From Microplitis mediator (taxonomy: Eukaryota > Arthropoda > Insecta > Hymenoptera > Braconidae), in the NCBI RefSeq assembly GCF_029852145.1, contig NC_079969.1, positions 8,184,001 through 8,248,000 of the forward strand: DNA of 64,000 nt. Reading direction: 5' to 3'. Made by a program: the position numbers and the translations under genes. The notes under the pieces are model-generated. The model saw only the letters and a program-made list of their open reading frames with translations, was not told the DNA's origin and searched no databases. Numbering within the stretch: the stretch's first letter is position 1; each line of letters starts with the position of its first letter. Of this stretch, positions 1-11,084 are shown piece after piece.

Positions 1-583
1 GAATTTTCAAGGAGTAAAACCATAATCTATCATAATTTTTCGAATAGGATCCGAAATACCATTGGTCCAATAGTTTCAATATATGCATAGGTATTTTTAA
101 ATAACTTCAAATCAAAACATATAGTGCATTATCATCAAAAATTCTTCTGAAGCTCATTCAGTTAGCTTCAATTTTTGGCATTAAACTTTAAATTTTTTGA
201 TTTTTTTGTTTTATTATCTCGAGAATTTTTTAAAATGTCGAAAAAAATTTTATTTCGTTGTTAACTTTTATTTGTAAGGTGAAAATAATTAAATAATTAG
301 AAATTTACTTCCATTTCGGCTGCCGAATGGCCTTTTTTTTATGATAATTTTAGAAAAATTAATCATTACTTTACTAAACCAATTCAGCAGTTCGTGTATT
401 GATGTCTTATTAATCGACATAAAAAGTTTCTATAATTTAATTTTTTTTTTTTTTAAATTTACGTTAATGCAAATAAATCATGAATTCACAGCGATTCCCA
501 CACTGTGCGACTAACGACTTTCGACCAAAGGATATGTGAAAAATTAATCTTTGCCCTAAATTTTTTTTCTTTTTATGTTACAG
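1..583. other. AT-rich leader, probably intron of EB gene
   Basis: No coding exon is visible. The stretch ends in a polypyrimidine tract and a TTACAG acceptor at 578-583, so it is most likely an intron of the Cys-rich gene that follows. The exon with the start codon and signal peptide would lie before the window. Confidence 0.5.
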
Positions 584-1825
584 AGGTATTGGGATCTACT
601 TGTGGGGATAATGCAGATTGTTCTGCTATAAAATTTTCTGAATGTTCAAAGGGTAAAATTTGTCAATGTGTATTAAACACAATTTCATTGCGTGGTAATG
701 AATGCTTACCACTTTTGAATGTAATTTGTAAGAATAATTTAGAATGCAGAGTAAATAATTCAGCTTGTATTTATAATAAATGTCAATGTATTTCTAATTA
801 CGTTCCTAATCATTATGGGGAATGCCAAAGAGGTAATTTTTACTAGGTTCAAGTAATTAAGAAACTTTTATACTGATAATAATTTAATAATTTTATTTTT
901 TTTTAAGCTTCACTGGGACAAATTTGTGTTTTAAATTCAGATTGTCAAATTTTTGAAAATTCAAAATGCTCAGTAATTAATAAATGCGTTTGTAATGATA
1001 ATAGTGTATTGAGGAATTCTGTATGTGTGTCAATTTTAAATGGATTTTGTCTAAATAATGAACACTGTCAATTATATGGATTTTATTGTGTCGATAATAA
1101 ATGTCAATGCAAACCTAATTTTATGTCAGTATCCGTAATTCAATGCGTAAAAAGTAAGTTTTGAAAAATAAATTGATATTTTTTTTTTGTGTTAACCCAG
1201 GCGGCACAAAAAAAAATTGTTGACTTTTTGTTAAGTTTAAGGCAACAATTTGTTAGAGTGTAACTAATTGTTAACATAAAGTTAACAATTTTTTTTTTGT
1301 GCCGCCTGGGAATTGGAAAAATGTATGATACTGAAGTTACCCGACGTTTAATAATTTTTGGCTTTTTTTGAAACGATAAATTAGAAAAAAAAAAATATTT
1401 CAAAAAGTTGCACCTATTGTTTTTTAAATTTTCTACATGTGCATATTTTTAGTTTTTTTTTGTCATTGATTTAGTGAAAAAAAAAAATCCGACAGTTGTT
1501 AATTATCTGTTAATTTCAGGATCATAAAAATTTGAATTATTTTAGCTAAAAAAAAATGTTTTTTACAGCACATTCACTGTTTTCTTGTAACGATAGTAAA
1601 GATTGTGGTGAACCATGGCATACACAATGTTCAAAAGATAAAAAATGTGTTTGTAAATCTAATAATATTGCGATAAATAGATCAACATGTTATCCAATTT
1701 TAAGAGGACAATGTTGGAATGATCACCAATGTGCAACCAACAATTCTATATGTTTTGATTTTCGGTGCAAGTGTAAAACTAATTTTTTTGCTATTTCTAA
1801 TAATTTATGTGTACCTAATCCTTAA
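584..1825 (+). CDS. EB-module Cys-rich secreted-type protein, 3' part
   Basis: Three exons, 584-832, 908-1153 and 1569-1825 (stop TAA 1823-1825), are joined by phase-1 introns with GT donors at 833 and 1154 and AG acceptors at 907 and 1568. Each exon encodes about 82-85 residues with 12 cysteines, i.e. two six-Cys units. Motifs such as KCQCISNY, KCVCNDN and RCKCKTNF are typical of EB/EGF-like modules found in expanded insect gene families, some labelled 'prion-like Q/N-rich domain protein 25' in wasps. The modular one-exon, phase-1 layout suggests growth by exon duplication. The signal peptide exon is outside the window, so the gene is partial at its 5' end. A role in extracellular adhesion, immunity or venom is only a guess. 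The second intron holds two small transposons. Family assignment is fairly sure; function is unknown. Confidence 0.8.
1196..1310. repeat. 115-bp fold-back element in EB-gene intron
   Basis: The ends CCCAGGCGGCACAAAA and TTTTGTGCCGCCTGGG are exact reverse complements and extend into A/T runs and an AACAATT/AATTGTT pair. The centre also repeats GTTAAC-type motifs. It sits in the second intron of the EB gene. No clear target duplication was seen. It is a MITE-like element of unknown superfamily. Confidence 0.7.
1325..1525. mobile_element. Mutator-like ~200-bp MITE, copy 1
   Basis: One of five copies of a family about 176-205 bp long in this window. The ends read ATGATACTGAAGTTA and TAATTTCAGGATCAT, an imperfect inverted repeat. 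The interior shares TTTTCTACATGTGCATATTT with other copies. Better-preserved copies show 9-bp target duplications; here the flanks are degraded. Confidence 0.75.
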
Positions 1826-1900
1826 AAGAAATATTAGAATGATTGAAATTTAGCAAAAAATCGGTTGGATTATGAGATTTATTTTGACCTGATATTAATA

Positions 1901-2002
1901 CAGTCGGACCTCGTTATAAGACTATTTACTGTCTTTTTTTATAAACCAGGTATCGCGATAGTTTGAGAGAGAAACTAATGGTCTTATAACGAGGTCCTAC
2001 TG
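1901..2002. mobile_element. TA-flanked pogo-like MITE (102 bp)
   Basis: The ends CAGTCGGACCTCGTTATAAG and its near-perfect inverse (one mismatch in 22) are flanked by TA on both sides (1899-1900, 2003-2004). CAGT termini with TA duplication fit pogo/Tc1-mariner non-autonomous elements; the superfamily assignment is by terminus only. Confidence 0.7.
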
Positions 2003-2635
2003 TAATTAACAACTTAAATTTTTGATAAAAAGCTTAAAGACTTCAGAGAGGAGAGCGAACTTAGGGTGTGCAAAGTAAGACCAAAATCTTCATCTGAAGT
2101 CACTATAATAAAAAGTAATGAAAACTACACTGTAAAAAAAACCCCAAGTCCAGGCGGTATAGGTGTTAAATTTCAACACCGAAAGCGGTGTTAAAATAAC
2201 ACTGCCGCCGGTGCAGATATTCTATACTGGTGTTAAAAAAATTCCTTGGTGTTGAAAATATTTAACTTTGTGAATATTTTTACTTACTCGATCACTACAG
2301 TTACAAAGTGTTTTTATTAATTGATTAAATTATTTGTGATTGAAATGGTAGGCCTAAAATTTGGATTTCTTAGACGACGTTCCCGATCAGAATAAAGGCG
2401 CCCGTTGGATGGTTGGAGGCCACGAGGGTATCAGAAAAGTCTTCTGGAAAAAAACGCTAGCACATAAAAGTGAAAAAAAAAAATGTTTCCTCAAGTACCG
2501 AGCCCTTGGTCTAGATTTTCTATATAATAGATTTTTTTTCTAATTTCTATACGTGTAGAGTAATTTTGTTTAAATTCTTATATGATATCTTTGATTTATT
2601 ATTGTAAATATTTCCATTAGTTCGTGTGCTTTAGT

Positions 2636-2705
2636 GTGCATTCGGAAATTGCTCTAGCTCTAGCCAAACATTATATAGCGATAGCTAGAGCATTTCCGAA
2701 TGCAC
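2636..2705. mobile_element. 70-bp palindromic MITE, intact copy
   Basis: The ends GTGCATTCGGAAAT and ATTTCCGAATGCAC are perfect inverse repeats, with inner arms GCTCTAGCT / AGCTAGAGC. A second copy at 3424-3713 is interrupted by another element. Confidence 0.7.
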
Positions 2706-3423
2706 CCAAAGTAATTAATTTATAAATTACTATAATTACTTGCGCGGTAAATTTAAATATTTGAAAAATAAATTATTGAAAATTGGAGACAAATTAAAAT
2801 GGCGGCAGAATATGATAGAAAAATATTTAAAATATTAAAAAAAAAAAAAAACACGCAAGTGTTTGAACAAACCTTGGTGGGAAAATAATATGCAGAAGGG
2901 TGTCCTCATACACTTGGTGATTTAATTTAAATTGCTCCAAGTGCATTGCAGCTAAAAAACGTCACTTAACTGCTATCTCCCACCAGACGATGTCAGATGA
3001 TTTTGCTCAGGAACTTGGAGGTTATCAGCATCAGCAATTCGCAACACTTTACACTAGCACTGAACACTCAACACTTAACGACACCACAGACACTTTGCAC
3101 AATTTAAATTTTACAAGCACTGCACACTTTAATTAAACAATGACTATGAACAATAAATTTTATGGATAATTCCGCGAATTAACTGCAATACTGTGTTTCA
3201 ATTCAAACGTAAAGAAGGATCTGGACTACTACTGGCTACTGCCATTGTCGATGATACTGTCTGCCGCTATCGAACCGTCAGTTGATACAAAGCAATCGAT
3301 TTTGCGATTCTCTCGCCCCCCACTTCAAAAATTTGAACGTTGAGACAACGACGCGCAGTAGCGGCAACTTAGCGCAAAATTTCAAAATTGAAATTATTTG
3401 TGTCAATAATTATTTTAATTAAG

Positions 3424-3713
3424 GTGCATTCGAAAATGATACTGAAGTTAGCCGACGACTAATAATTTTTAGATTTTTTCAAAAATGACAAATCATAAAA
3501 TAAAAATATTTTCAAAAATCACACTCATGGTTTTTCTAATTTTTTACATGAGCATATTTTCAGTTTTTTTTTTTTTTAATTAAATTTTTGAAAAAAACAA
3601 ATTCAAAAATTGTTAGCTGTCTGCTAACTTCAGGATCATATTCGGAAATGTTCTAGTTCCAGCTCTCACTATATGGAAACACTCGGCCAGAGTTAGAGCT
3701 AGAGCATTTCCTT
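3424..3713. mobile_element. Second 70-bp MITE, interrupted by ~200-bp MITE
   Basis: The left end GTGCATTCG (3425-3432) is separated from the rest (ATTCGGAAATGTTCTAG to GCTAGAGCATTTCC) by the 204-bp MITE at 3436-3639. The sequence ATTCGAAA to the left and ATTCGGAAA to the right look like its target duplication. The inner element is therefore younger. Confidence 0.6.
3436..3639. mobile_element. Mutator-like ~200-bp MITE, copy 2
   Basis: Begins ATGATACTGAAGTTAGCCGA and ends CTGCTAACTTCAGGATCAT, matching copies at 1325, 26164, 56181 and 62336. It is inserted in a smaller palindromic MITE with an 8-9-bp near-perfect duplication. Confidence 0.8.
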
Positions 3714-4300
3714 AATCTCATTTAAATCAAAAAATTTGAATTTCCCGCTTAAAATTTAAATTTTTAGCCATCTATGAGAAATATCTTAATATCTTAGATT
3801 TGTAATGATCAATTGATAATATAGAAGTTCTTGGGTCTACCACGTGGCCCTTTCAGGGCTGTAGCCAACAAAAAAAAAAAATCTATATATCTATTATAGG
3901 GACTAAAGTATTACTCTAGTCTCCATGGTATTGATATTGAATATTGATAACTAAATATTTTTCATAACAAAGTTTAGTCGCGTTAGCCACATGGTGAAAG
4001 CATGTTGAGTCTTAAATTCACTTGCGTTACCTTATAAATTTATCATAATCATAATGTAATTAAAAAATATATATCTAACATAACATAACATAATAAATAT
4101 AAATATATAAACAACAGTCTATAGTAATAATTATAAATTAAATATTTAAATAGTGCTCCTAACGCGGCGTTTTAATTATTAATTTAATTTCACTTAAAAA
4201 TATTATTTATTAAATATAATTATTAATTATAATTATTTCATATTTATAATTCATTATTTAAGTATATAATAATATTATAAAATAAATAGTAATAATAAAA

Positions 4301-7300
4301 ATGATCCTCGAGTGTATTACGGTCGGTATTATTCTTCTTGCAACAAAATATCGCAACAATGTTGTCACGGGTGTCAAATATTTATGTAAAAACAGTAATG
4401 ATGTTAAGTCTAGTGGTAATGGAATAGTTCTTGATGATAATAATAATGTAATTGATAGTAATTCGAAAAGTAGTTATGAAGTCGACAATGTAATGCCGGC
4501 ATTGCAATTAAATAAAATTATTCTGGCTGATGATATTCAAAAATGCGATTACGCTGTTCAACGTATTCGTAGGTAAGTTGTTGTTATTAGTTCAAGGTCT
4601 TAAATAGGTTGTTTACATTTTCTTTTGTTTACCTTAAGGATTATGGAAGTAGATAAGCAATAACGTGACAACTAACATAGACGTCATTTTAGAAAACTGG
4701 GGTTTGAAAATTTAAAACTATTTTTGTAAAATTTATCTGAAAATTATTGGAGCACAAATTGCTTCCATGTGCATTAGGGTGGTCGTTGAAAATTAAATTT
4801 TTTCAGGCGCCCCATAAAAAGCTTCTTTTTGGCGAAAAAATCTGTGGGGAATTTGGTTTTTTCGTTTTAAGTAAAAAGAACACGTGCCAAAGGACGACAA
4901 AAGTTCATTTTTCGATACAATCGCGGTTTTTTTTTTAAATATCTCATAAAATATGCAGATTAAAGGAAAAAATCATAGGAACAATTTTGTAGGGAATTAA
5001 ATTCTTGACAAAAAAGGTTGTATTCATTTTTTTTATAAAATGTGTATTTATGAAGATATTTAAAAAAACTCTTAGATCTTATGAATTGAGCGTTTTAAGG
5101 ATTACAAATTTTGAAAATAACATTTTTCTAGATATATAGAAACTACAATAAGCATTAATGATTGATATGTTACGAGTTACGAAGTTGTCACTATTTAAGA
5201 AAAAACGTTATTTTTAACATTCGTAATCTTTTAAATGCTCAATTGATAAGACCTAAAAAAGTTTTTTTAAAATATCTTCACAAATACACATTTTATAAAA
5301 AAAATGAATGTGACCTTTTTTGTCAAGAATTTAATTTCCTACAAAATTGTTCCTATGATTTTTTCCTTTAATCTGCATATTTCATGAGATATTTAAAAAA
5401 AGTCGCGATTGTATCGAAAAATGAACTTTGATCGTCCTGCGGCACGTGTTCTTTTTACTTGAAAAGAAAAAACCAAATTCCCCACGTATTTTTTCAATGA
5501 AAAGAAGCTTTTTATGGGGCGCCTGAGAAAATTTCATTTTTAACGACCGCCCTAATGTGCATTTATTAATCGTTCAGCAAAAAAAATATTAGTTTGAAGA
5601 TCTAAAATAAGCAGATCCATAAAAAATCAACTAAAATTTTGTATTACGAAATATAAAATAGCGAATCTAATTATCAAAAACGTTCCATAAGACTTGACTC
5701 GGTTTTGCAAAATTACTAATCGTACTTGTCTATTAAATCCAATTAATCTCAAGTAACTTGACACTGTACTGCTAAAATACTTACAGCAGAAATACTGTAA
5801 CGTAAAAAGTTAATTACAAAAAAATTAAAAACTTGTAATACAAAAAGTTCATTTATTATTTGTTGCAATAACGTAGCAAATTACTTGAATTCTAATTCTA
5901 GTTAATGACTGTCCCTCTGCAATCTAGTATTTAAACTCAAGTTACTTGACTCGATTTTACAAAAATTTTTATCCCCGATAATTTATTTGTGTCAATAATT
6001 TTTTTTATTTTATGATTTACAAAATTTTTTTTTTACGCCAGATTACTCAAAAAAATTTTTTGAATTACTTACTGCCACCAGTTACCGATGAATCTTTACG
6101 TAATGGATGTCTTTGACGTCTTTCTTTATATTTATTTAACATTTTATATATTTTCATATATAATAAATATATTTATAATAATTATATGAATTAATTAATA
6201 GTTAATAATTAATATAAAATTATTATTTTTACAATTTGGAGACTGATTTTTAGCGAAATTTTAAATTGAAATTTAAAAAAGTTTATTTATTATTTGTTGC
6301 AATACCGTAGCAAATTACTTGAATTTTAATTCTAGTTAACGACTGGTCCTCTGCAATCTAATATTTAAACTCTAGTTACTTAACTCGATTTTTCAAAAAG
6401 TTCTATCCCAGATAATTTATTTGATAACAATTTTTTTAATTTCATGATTTAAAAAACTTTTTTTTATCATGGTCCTGAAGATTGGAACGTTTTTCGCGCA
6501 ACGAAAATGAAAAAATTTATGAAATTCTACTGCTGAAGGGTGACTTGAGTGGTAATTAAGGGGGGGGGGGGTTAAAATTTTTGGCTAACATACTAATGTC
6601 TATGCGAAACATTTCAGAAATCTAGATTCAGTAGATTTTTTACTTTTCATTTTGTTTTTTTATTTTCGTGCCGCAAAAAACGTTCCGATCTTCAGGTACA
6701 TTTTTTATCGCCAAACCACTCGAAAAAATGTTTCAAGTTACTACGGAATCATTCGGTACAAAAATATCAAAAATTGATTTATTTTGGGCTGACACGTTAT
6801 CGCTTATCTACGGCCATTGATAATAATACGTATCTTAATTTAAAATTCTTTCTTATTTTTCAGTGAATTGACTGATGGAGTTTTGGGATTTGATTGTGAG
6901 TGGGTAAATGGCGGATCAGTATCATTATTACAATTAGCTACAAATAATGGAACTTGTGCATTAATTCGTCTTTGTAAAATTGGACATGTTCCATTACAAT
7001 TAAAGGTAATTATCCATACTTATATTTTGTATTCATTTATTCATTTATTGATGAGAGAAAGTTGACGTCAATTTAATACTAATAAAAAATTTAAAAAAAA
7101 AAAATTGTGTTTCAATAATTCATACAAATAATTTTTTTTAATTTTCATGTTCATTTTTTTTACATAAAAATGTTTTTTAATTAATGAAATTTTGTATTTA
7201 ATAGGAATTACTATCAAACAGTTCAATAATAAAAGTCGGTGTCAGTCCATCCGACGACGTAAAAAAACTTTTTCTATCATACGATTGTATGGTGATGGGA

Positions 7301-10300
7301 GTTCTTGATCTTCGTCTTCTTGCCGAGCGTCTTTCCGTAACTTGTCATCAAAGTCTTGCAGCTCTCAGTCTCGAGTATCTTAACTACGAGATGGAAAAGT
7401 CGACTGACATACGCTGCGGTAATTGGAACGCAGACCAGCTCGATTACGCTCAAATTCAATACGCCGCCACTGACGCCATTGTTTCTGTTTTAATTTATCA
7501 CGAGGTATTATATTAAAACTTATATTCATACATTTGTTGATTAATTAATTAATTAATTAATTTTATTATTACACAGATCATTAAAGAAGCAGATAAAAAA
7601 AAATCAACATGGAGTAAAATAGTTAGATTTATTAAAAATAGTTGGGTTAAAAATTCTTATGTATATTATGATATACCCAAAGATATTATTGATTCCAAGT
7701 AATTATTATTATTATTATTACTATTACTACCCATAGAACAGTTTTTTTTCAAGGCTTGCACAAGCCTACTCTCAAGTTCGATAGTTGCTAGCGTCACCAT
7801 TCACCTATGGGTCTTGCTCCAGATATTTGGGGCAGATTTGAATTGCAAGTCTTATGCTCACCTTACACAATAATTTTGGTGAAGTTATTATTCAATTCTA
7901 GGGAAAAATTGGCGCCAAAAGTATGTTGAATATACCTCGCGCATGGCTTGCGCAAGATTTGCTCAAGTTTAAACTGGTGGGGGAAGGAATAGTATGAGGA
8001 ATATCGCGCGTCTTGAGCAGATCTTGAACAAGCCATGCGCAAATATGCACTGCAAGTTTCTTGGGCAAGAAATGCGTCAGAAACTTTTGACTGCACCATG
8101 TTAGAAATATCTTAAATATTCTTGTCTACAATACCATGAGCAAATCATGCACAGTTTTTAAGTCAGTTCCTCGCTACACAATCTTGCGCAAGGCGCATAC
8201 GTAGACACTAGTAACTATGGGCCTTGTACAAGTCTCTTATACAAGTTATAGATCAAATTGAACGAAATATAGTATAGTGCCGGATAGCTCAACTGGTAGA
8301 GCACTCGGCGCGATACCGAATTGGTCTGCGTTCGATTCCCAGTTCGGGCTATCTATATTTTTCTCAATTTATCTATAAATTGTCTAGTAACACGTGTTTG
8401 AGCAAGATTCTGGAGTAAGTATCTTGAGCAAGACCCCTAGCTGCTAGTGTCTTTTTCTACGTATGTGTCTTTCGCAAGATCTTGGTTCAAGAAATCTATG
8501 CCAAGATTTGTGTCTTGCTCATGGTATCGTACGCAAGAACACGGTGCAATGAAGTGTCTGACGCATTTTTTGCACCAGTAACTTACAGTAGGTACTTACG
8601 CATGGCTTGCTCAAGACTCAAGGTCGATTTTGAGCCTTGAGCAGATCTTGAACAAGCCATGCGCAACTATTTTCAACTATAGACTCTAGAATTGAGTTAT
8701 AATCTGGCACGAATTTCTTGTGTAACGCGTGCATTGAGCTTTCAATTTAAATCTGGTTACAAGTATCAGCAGCAAGACATACGTAGAAAAAGACACTAGC
8801 ACCTATCGATCTTGAGAGCCGACTTGCTCAAGAATTGAAAAAGATTGTTATATAGGTGGGTAATTATCATTACTATTATGATTATTATTTTTAATTAATT
8901 AATTAAAATAATTATTGTTCTATAGATATCGAGGCTCAAGTAAGAAAATTAATAATAATTTATCAATTTCTAATTATTCAGAAAAATCAAATAGTGACAA
9001 CATTGATTATAATTATAATAATACTATAAAACAAAATGCACCGACGCGTAAAGAACCGTTGTATCATAATTGTTACTTAGAAGCACCAGATGGCGAGACA
9101 CTTTGTACGTGTGATCGTAAAAAAGCCGAATGGTACATTGCCAAAAATTTAGGGGTAAAAGTAAAAGACAATCCGCTGACAGTGAGACTTAATTTTGAAC
9201 CTTCTGGTCGAGCGATGGGACAAGTAGGAGAGTATTATACGCAAACTAAAGTAAATCAGTGCGTTGTTTGCGGTGCCGAGGACGAATTTGTTAAAAAAAA
9301 TGTCGTACCTAAGGAATACCGTAAAAATTTTCCAGGTAATTTCTTTTTTAACTTCTTCAGACATAAAAAACCATTAGATGGTCGGGAAAACCCGGACGGA
9401 TGCAACCCTACTTATGGGTTAACACCATAGATTTATTTTTGTTTATTTTCAGTGATTATGAAAGCACATCAATCACACGATTGTTTACTACTTTGCCCAA
9501 GATGCCACGAAATAAGTACCAGACATGATTTAACAATGAGAGAAAGATTGGCTGAAATGTGTAACGCGCCATTATCAAAGCCGTTATCACAGAAATTAGT
9601 CGAACAAAATCGTATTAAACGCGAATTAATGTCAGCAATAAAAGCTCTCAGAGGTAAATATAAGATACCAAGTCAACGGAGGAAACAATTACAGGCACGT
9701 ATTCTAGAGTACTCAGGTCACGATAAAATTACGCCACAAGTATTGAATTTTGTTGAAGACAAACTTATAAGAGAGGTTCCATCATTAGCTTTTTATGAAG
9801 ATAAACCTAATCATGGTCTCAAGGTTTGTTTTATTATATATTTATTATATTTATTAATAACATAGTAAGCAAATATTGTATGCAATTTAAATTCCCGGTA
9901 TATTAATTATTTATTTACTGTCGACTTAGACTTTATTTGATTACCAGCCGATTAGACCCGACAGTAAACGACTAAAACCGATGATACCCGAATACTGCCG
10001 ACAGTAATCGAATGATAAAGAATTTTAACATAACCAATTTTTTTTAAACTTTGAAATTAATTTAAAAATTTTACGGGCTCTCGAGTTTGTTTTTTTATTG
10101 ATTATCGTAAAACTTCATGAAACGATTGATTTATTTCTGAGAAATGGTAATTGTATCTTAATACCCTTAATAAGTATACAAAATTTTAAAACTTTCTGAC
10201 ACTACGTCCATCACCCGACAACTATCTTAATAGTTTTGTTTATCAGTTCCGTATAATTGTTGATAACTTTAAGATTTATTTTACTTTTTTATAGGTTGTG

Positions 10301-10495
10301 GAACACTTTGTTAGATCAGGAAAAGGTTTAGTGGAACTAGAACGTTTGTGGCGTCAGCATTTTGTAACGACAATGCGCCCAAAATATTTACCAAAATTAT
10401 GGTCAATAGATCATAATCATATAAGATTAGAAATGCGCGCTAGTCAAAATCGAATACAACCTGAGGATGCTATAGTCGCCGGGCTTCGATATTAA
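4301..10495 (+). CDS. EXD2: EXD2-type 3'-5' exonuclease
   Basis: Seven coding exons: 4301-4572, 6864-7005, 7205-7504, 7577-7698, 8926-9335, 9453-9823, 10295-10495. All have GT-AG borders and matching phases; the product is 605 aa. The N-terminus (ILECITVGIILLA) is a short membrane anchor, as in EXD2 proteins placed on the mitochondrial outer membrane. The DEDDy nuclease core is intact: Exo I FDCEW (D101, E103), Exo II VGVSPSDD (about 149-156), Exo III YAATD (Y224, D228). The C-terminal half has CVVC and CLLLCPRCH, a likely zinc/HNH-like region of the family. Length is close to human EXD2 (621 aa). Family members degrade DNA/RNA 3'-5' and act in mitochondrial translation or end resection. Introns 1 and 4 carry transposons. 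Start chosen as the first ATG giving the anchor. Confidence 0.93.
4775..5554. mobile_element. hAT-like long fold-back element (780 bp)
   Basis: A long near-perfect hairpin with arms of about 350 bp, from TAGGGTGGTCGTTGAAAAT to ATTTTTAACGACCGCCCTA. It is flanked by the exact 8-bp duplication ATGTGCAT (4767-4774, 5555-5562). The unoccupied site is seen in the related copies. An 8-bp duplication and TAGGG termini (YARNG) fit hAT. Short open frames inside are hairpin sequence, not genes. Confidence 0.85.
6073..6142 (-). other. 70-bp exon-like segment inside TIR element
   Basis: Read on the minus strand it starts ATG, stays open for 23 codons (MLNKYKERRQRHPL then RKDSSVTGG) and ends at a consensus GTAAGT donor. 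The same 70 bp are identical at 52802-52871 in another copy, while flanking sequence has diverged. It may be a captured exon or the first exon of a lost transposase. Confidence 0.45.
6469..6700. mobile_element. 232-bp MITE with 9-bp duplication
   Basis: Ends ATGGTCCTGAAGATTGGAAC and GTTCCGATCTTCAGGTACA are near inverse repeats. The 9-bp TTTTTTATC stands on both sides (6460-6468, 6701-6709). A related copy lies at about 55506-55731. A 9-bp duplication suggests a Mutator-like element. A G11-12 run sits inside at about 6560. Confidence 0.75.
7727..8866. mobile_element. ~1.1-kb inverted-repeat element in EXD2 intron 4
   Basis: The ends TACCCATAGAACAGTTTTTT and the inverse of AAAAGATTGTTATATAGGTGGGTA pair over about 65 bp with mismatches, including CTCTCAAG...CGATAG. 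The interior is full of CTTGAGCAAGATC / GCATGGCTTG motifs arranged as sub-palindromes. It also holds the tRNA-like block at 8281-8350. No coding capacity seen. Confidence 0.55.
8281..8350 (+). tRNA. tRNA-Lys-like pseudogene or SINE head
   Basis: The A box TAGCTCAACTGG and the B box GTTCGATTC are intact. The 5' end GCCGGATAGCTC and 3' CCCAGTTCGGGC resemble tRNA-Lys acceptor strands, with one base missing at the 5' side. The anticodon loop CGCGATA lacks the invariant T33, so it is unlikely to be a working tRNA. It lies in EXD2 intron 4 inside an inverted-repeat element. Confidence 0.55.
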
Positions 10496-11084
10496 TTTAA
10501 AAAAAAAATATTAGGTCATGTATTAATTGTAAATATTAAAAAAAATTAATAATTAAATTTTAACAATTTAAATTATGAAAAAAATCAATTAATTATAATG
10601 TAAAAAAAATTACGTATAATTAATTGAAATGTAAATTTAATAATTTCATTTAAAAATTTAAATTATTTAAAAAAAATTAAGATGAAATTTAGAAAATTAA
10701 TATACCATTTAATTTATGAAATGAATTATGTGTATTAATATAAAATAATAATTTATTATTGAATGTCAGAAGAACTTGTTTAACAGCAAGTGCTTTTCTT
10801 TATTTTTTAAAGGAATAATAAATTTAATTTAATTAAAGTAATTAAATATTTTTTTGATAATAATTAGTAATATTTAAATGTAAATAAATATTTATAATAG
10901 AATAATTTCCATATATATATTTATATTTTTCAATTTTTATAAATAAATAGAAAATAAACTTCTGACAAAATAAAAAAATGTTTTTAATTATTTATTTATC
11001 TATTAATTACAGATTTAATAATCAGATATTATCAAATATGAATAATGTTCTTTAATCAGATACGAGAAATCATTATTAGATTTA
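10496..11084. other. EXD2 3' UTR and AT-rich spacer
   Basis: Very AT-rich. AATAAA-type signals occur at about 10812, 10882 and 10940. Nothing else coding or structured seen. Confidence 0.4.

Larger units (their letters stand above)
2003..4300. other. MITE-rich intergenic spacer upstream of EXD2
   Basis: No convincing gene. 2131-2255 is a small repeat beginning ACACTGTAAAAAAA and built of GGTGTTAAA/AACACC units. 2880-3400 has a less AT-rich stretch with CACTTTACACTAGCACTGAAC-type phrases that may be a transposon remnant or a promoter. The 60-codon open frame at 2361-2543 is not recognised. An ATGGCGGC motif (YY1/Pho-like) lies near 2800. The true EXD2 transcription start cannot be placed. Confidence 0.4.
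4649..6811. mobile_element. Three-copy TIR element, copy 1 (EXD2 intron 1)
   Basis: Ends GTAGATAAGCAATAACGTG and CACGTTATCGCTTATCTAC are inverse repeats. Related copies lie at 42883-43549 (opposite orientation, internally deleted) and about 52172-53309. Within this copy a block of about 155 bp (ATTTGTTGCAATAACGTAGC...CCTCTGCAATCTA) occurs twice, at about 5842-6000 and 6278-6430. Two younger elements are nested in it (4775-5554, 6469-6700). No transposase frame was seen, so it is non-autonomous; superfamily unknown. Confidence 0.75.

Noticed and set aside
4747..5371. Open frames at 4747-4938 and 5162-5371
   Set aside because: They are arm sequence of a fold-back transposon and mirror each other.
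8281..8350. Functional tRNA gene
   Set aside because: The anticodon loop lacks T33 and acceptor pairing is imperfect.
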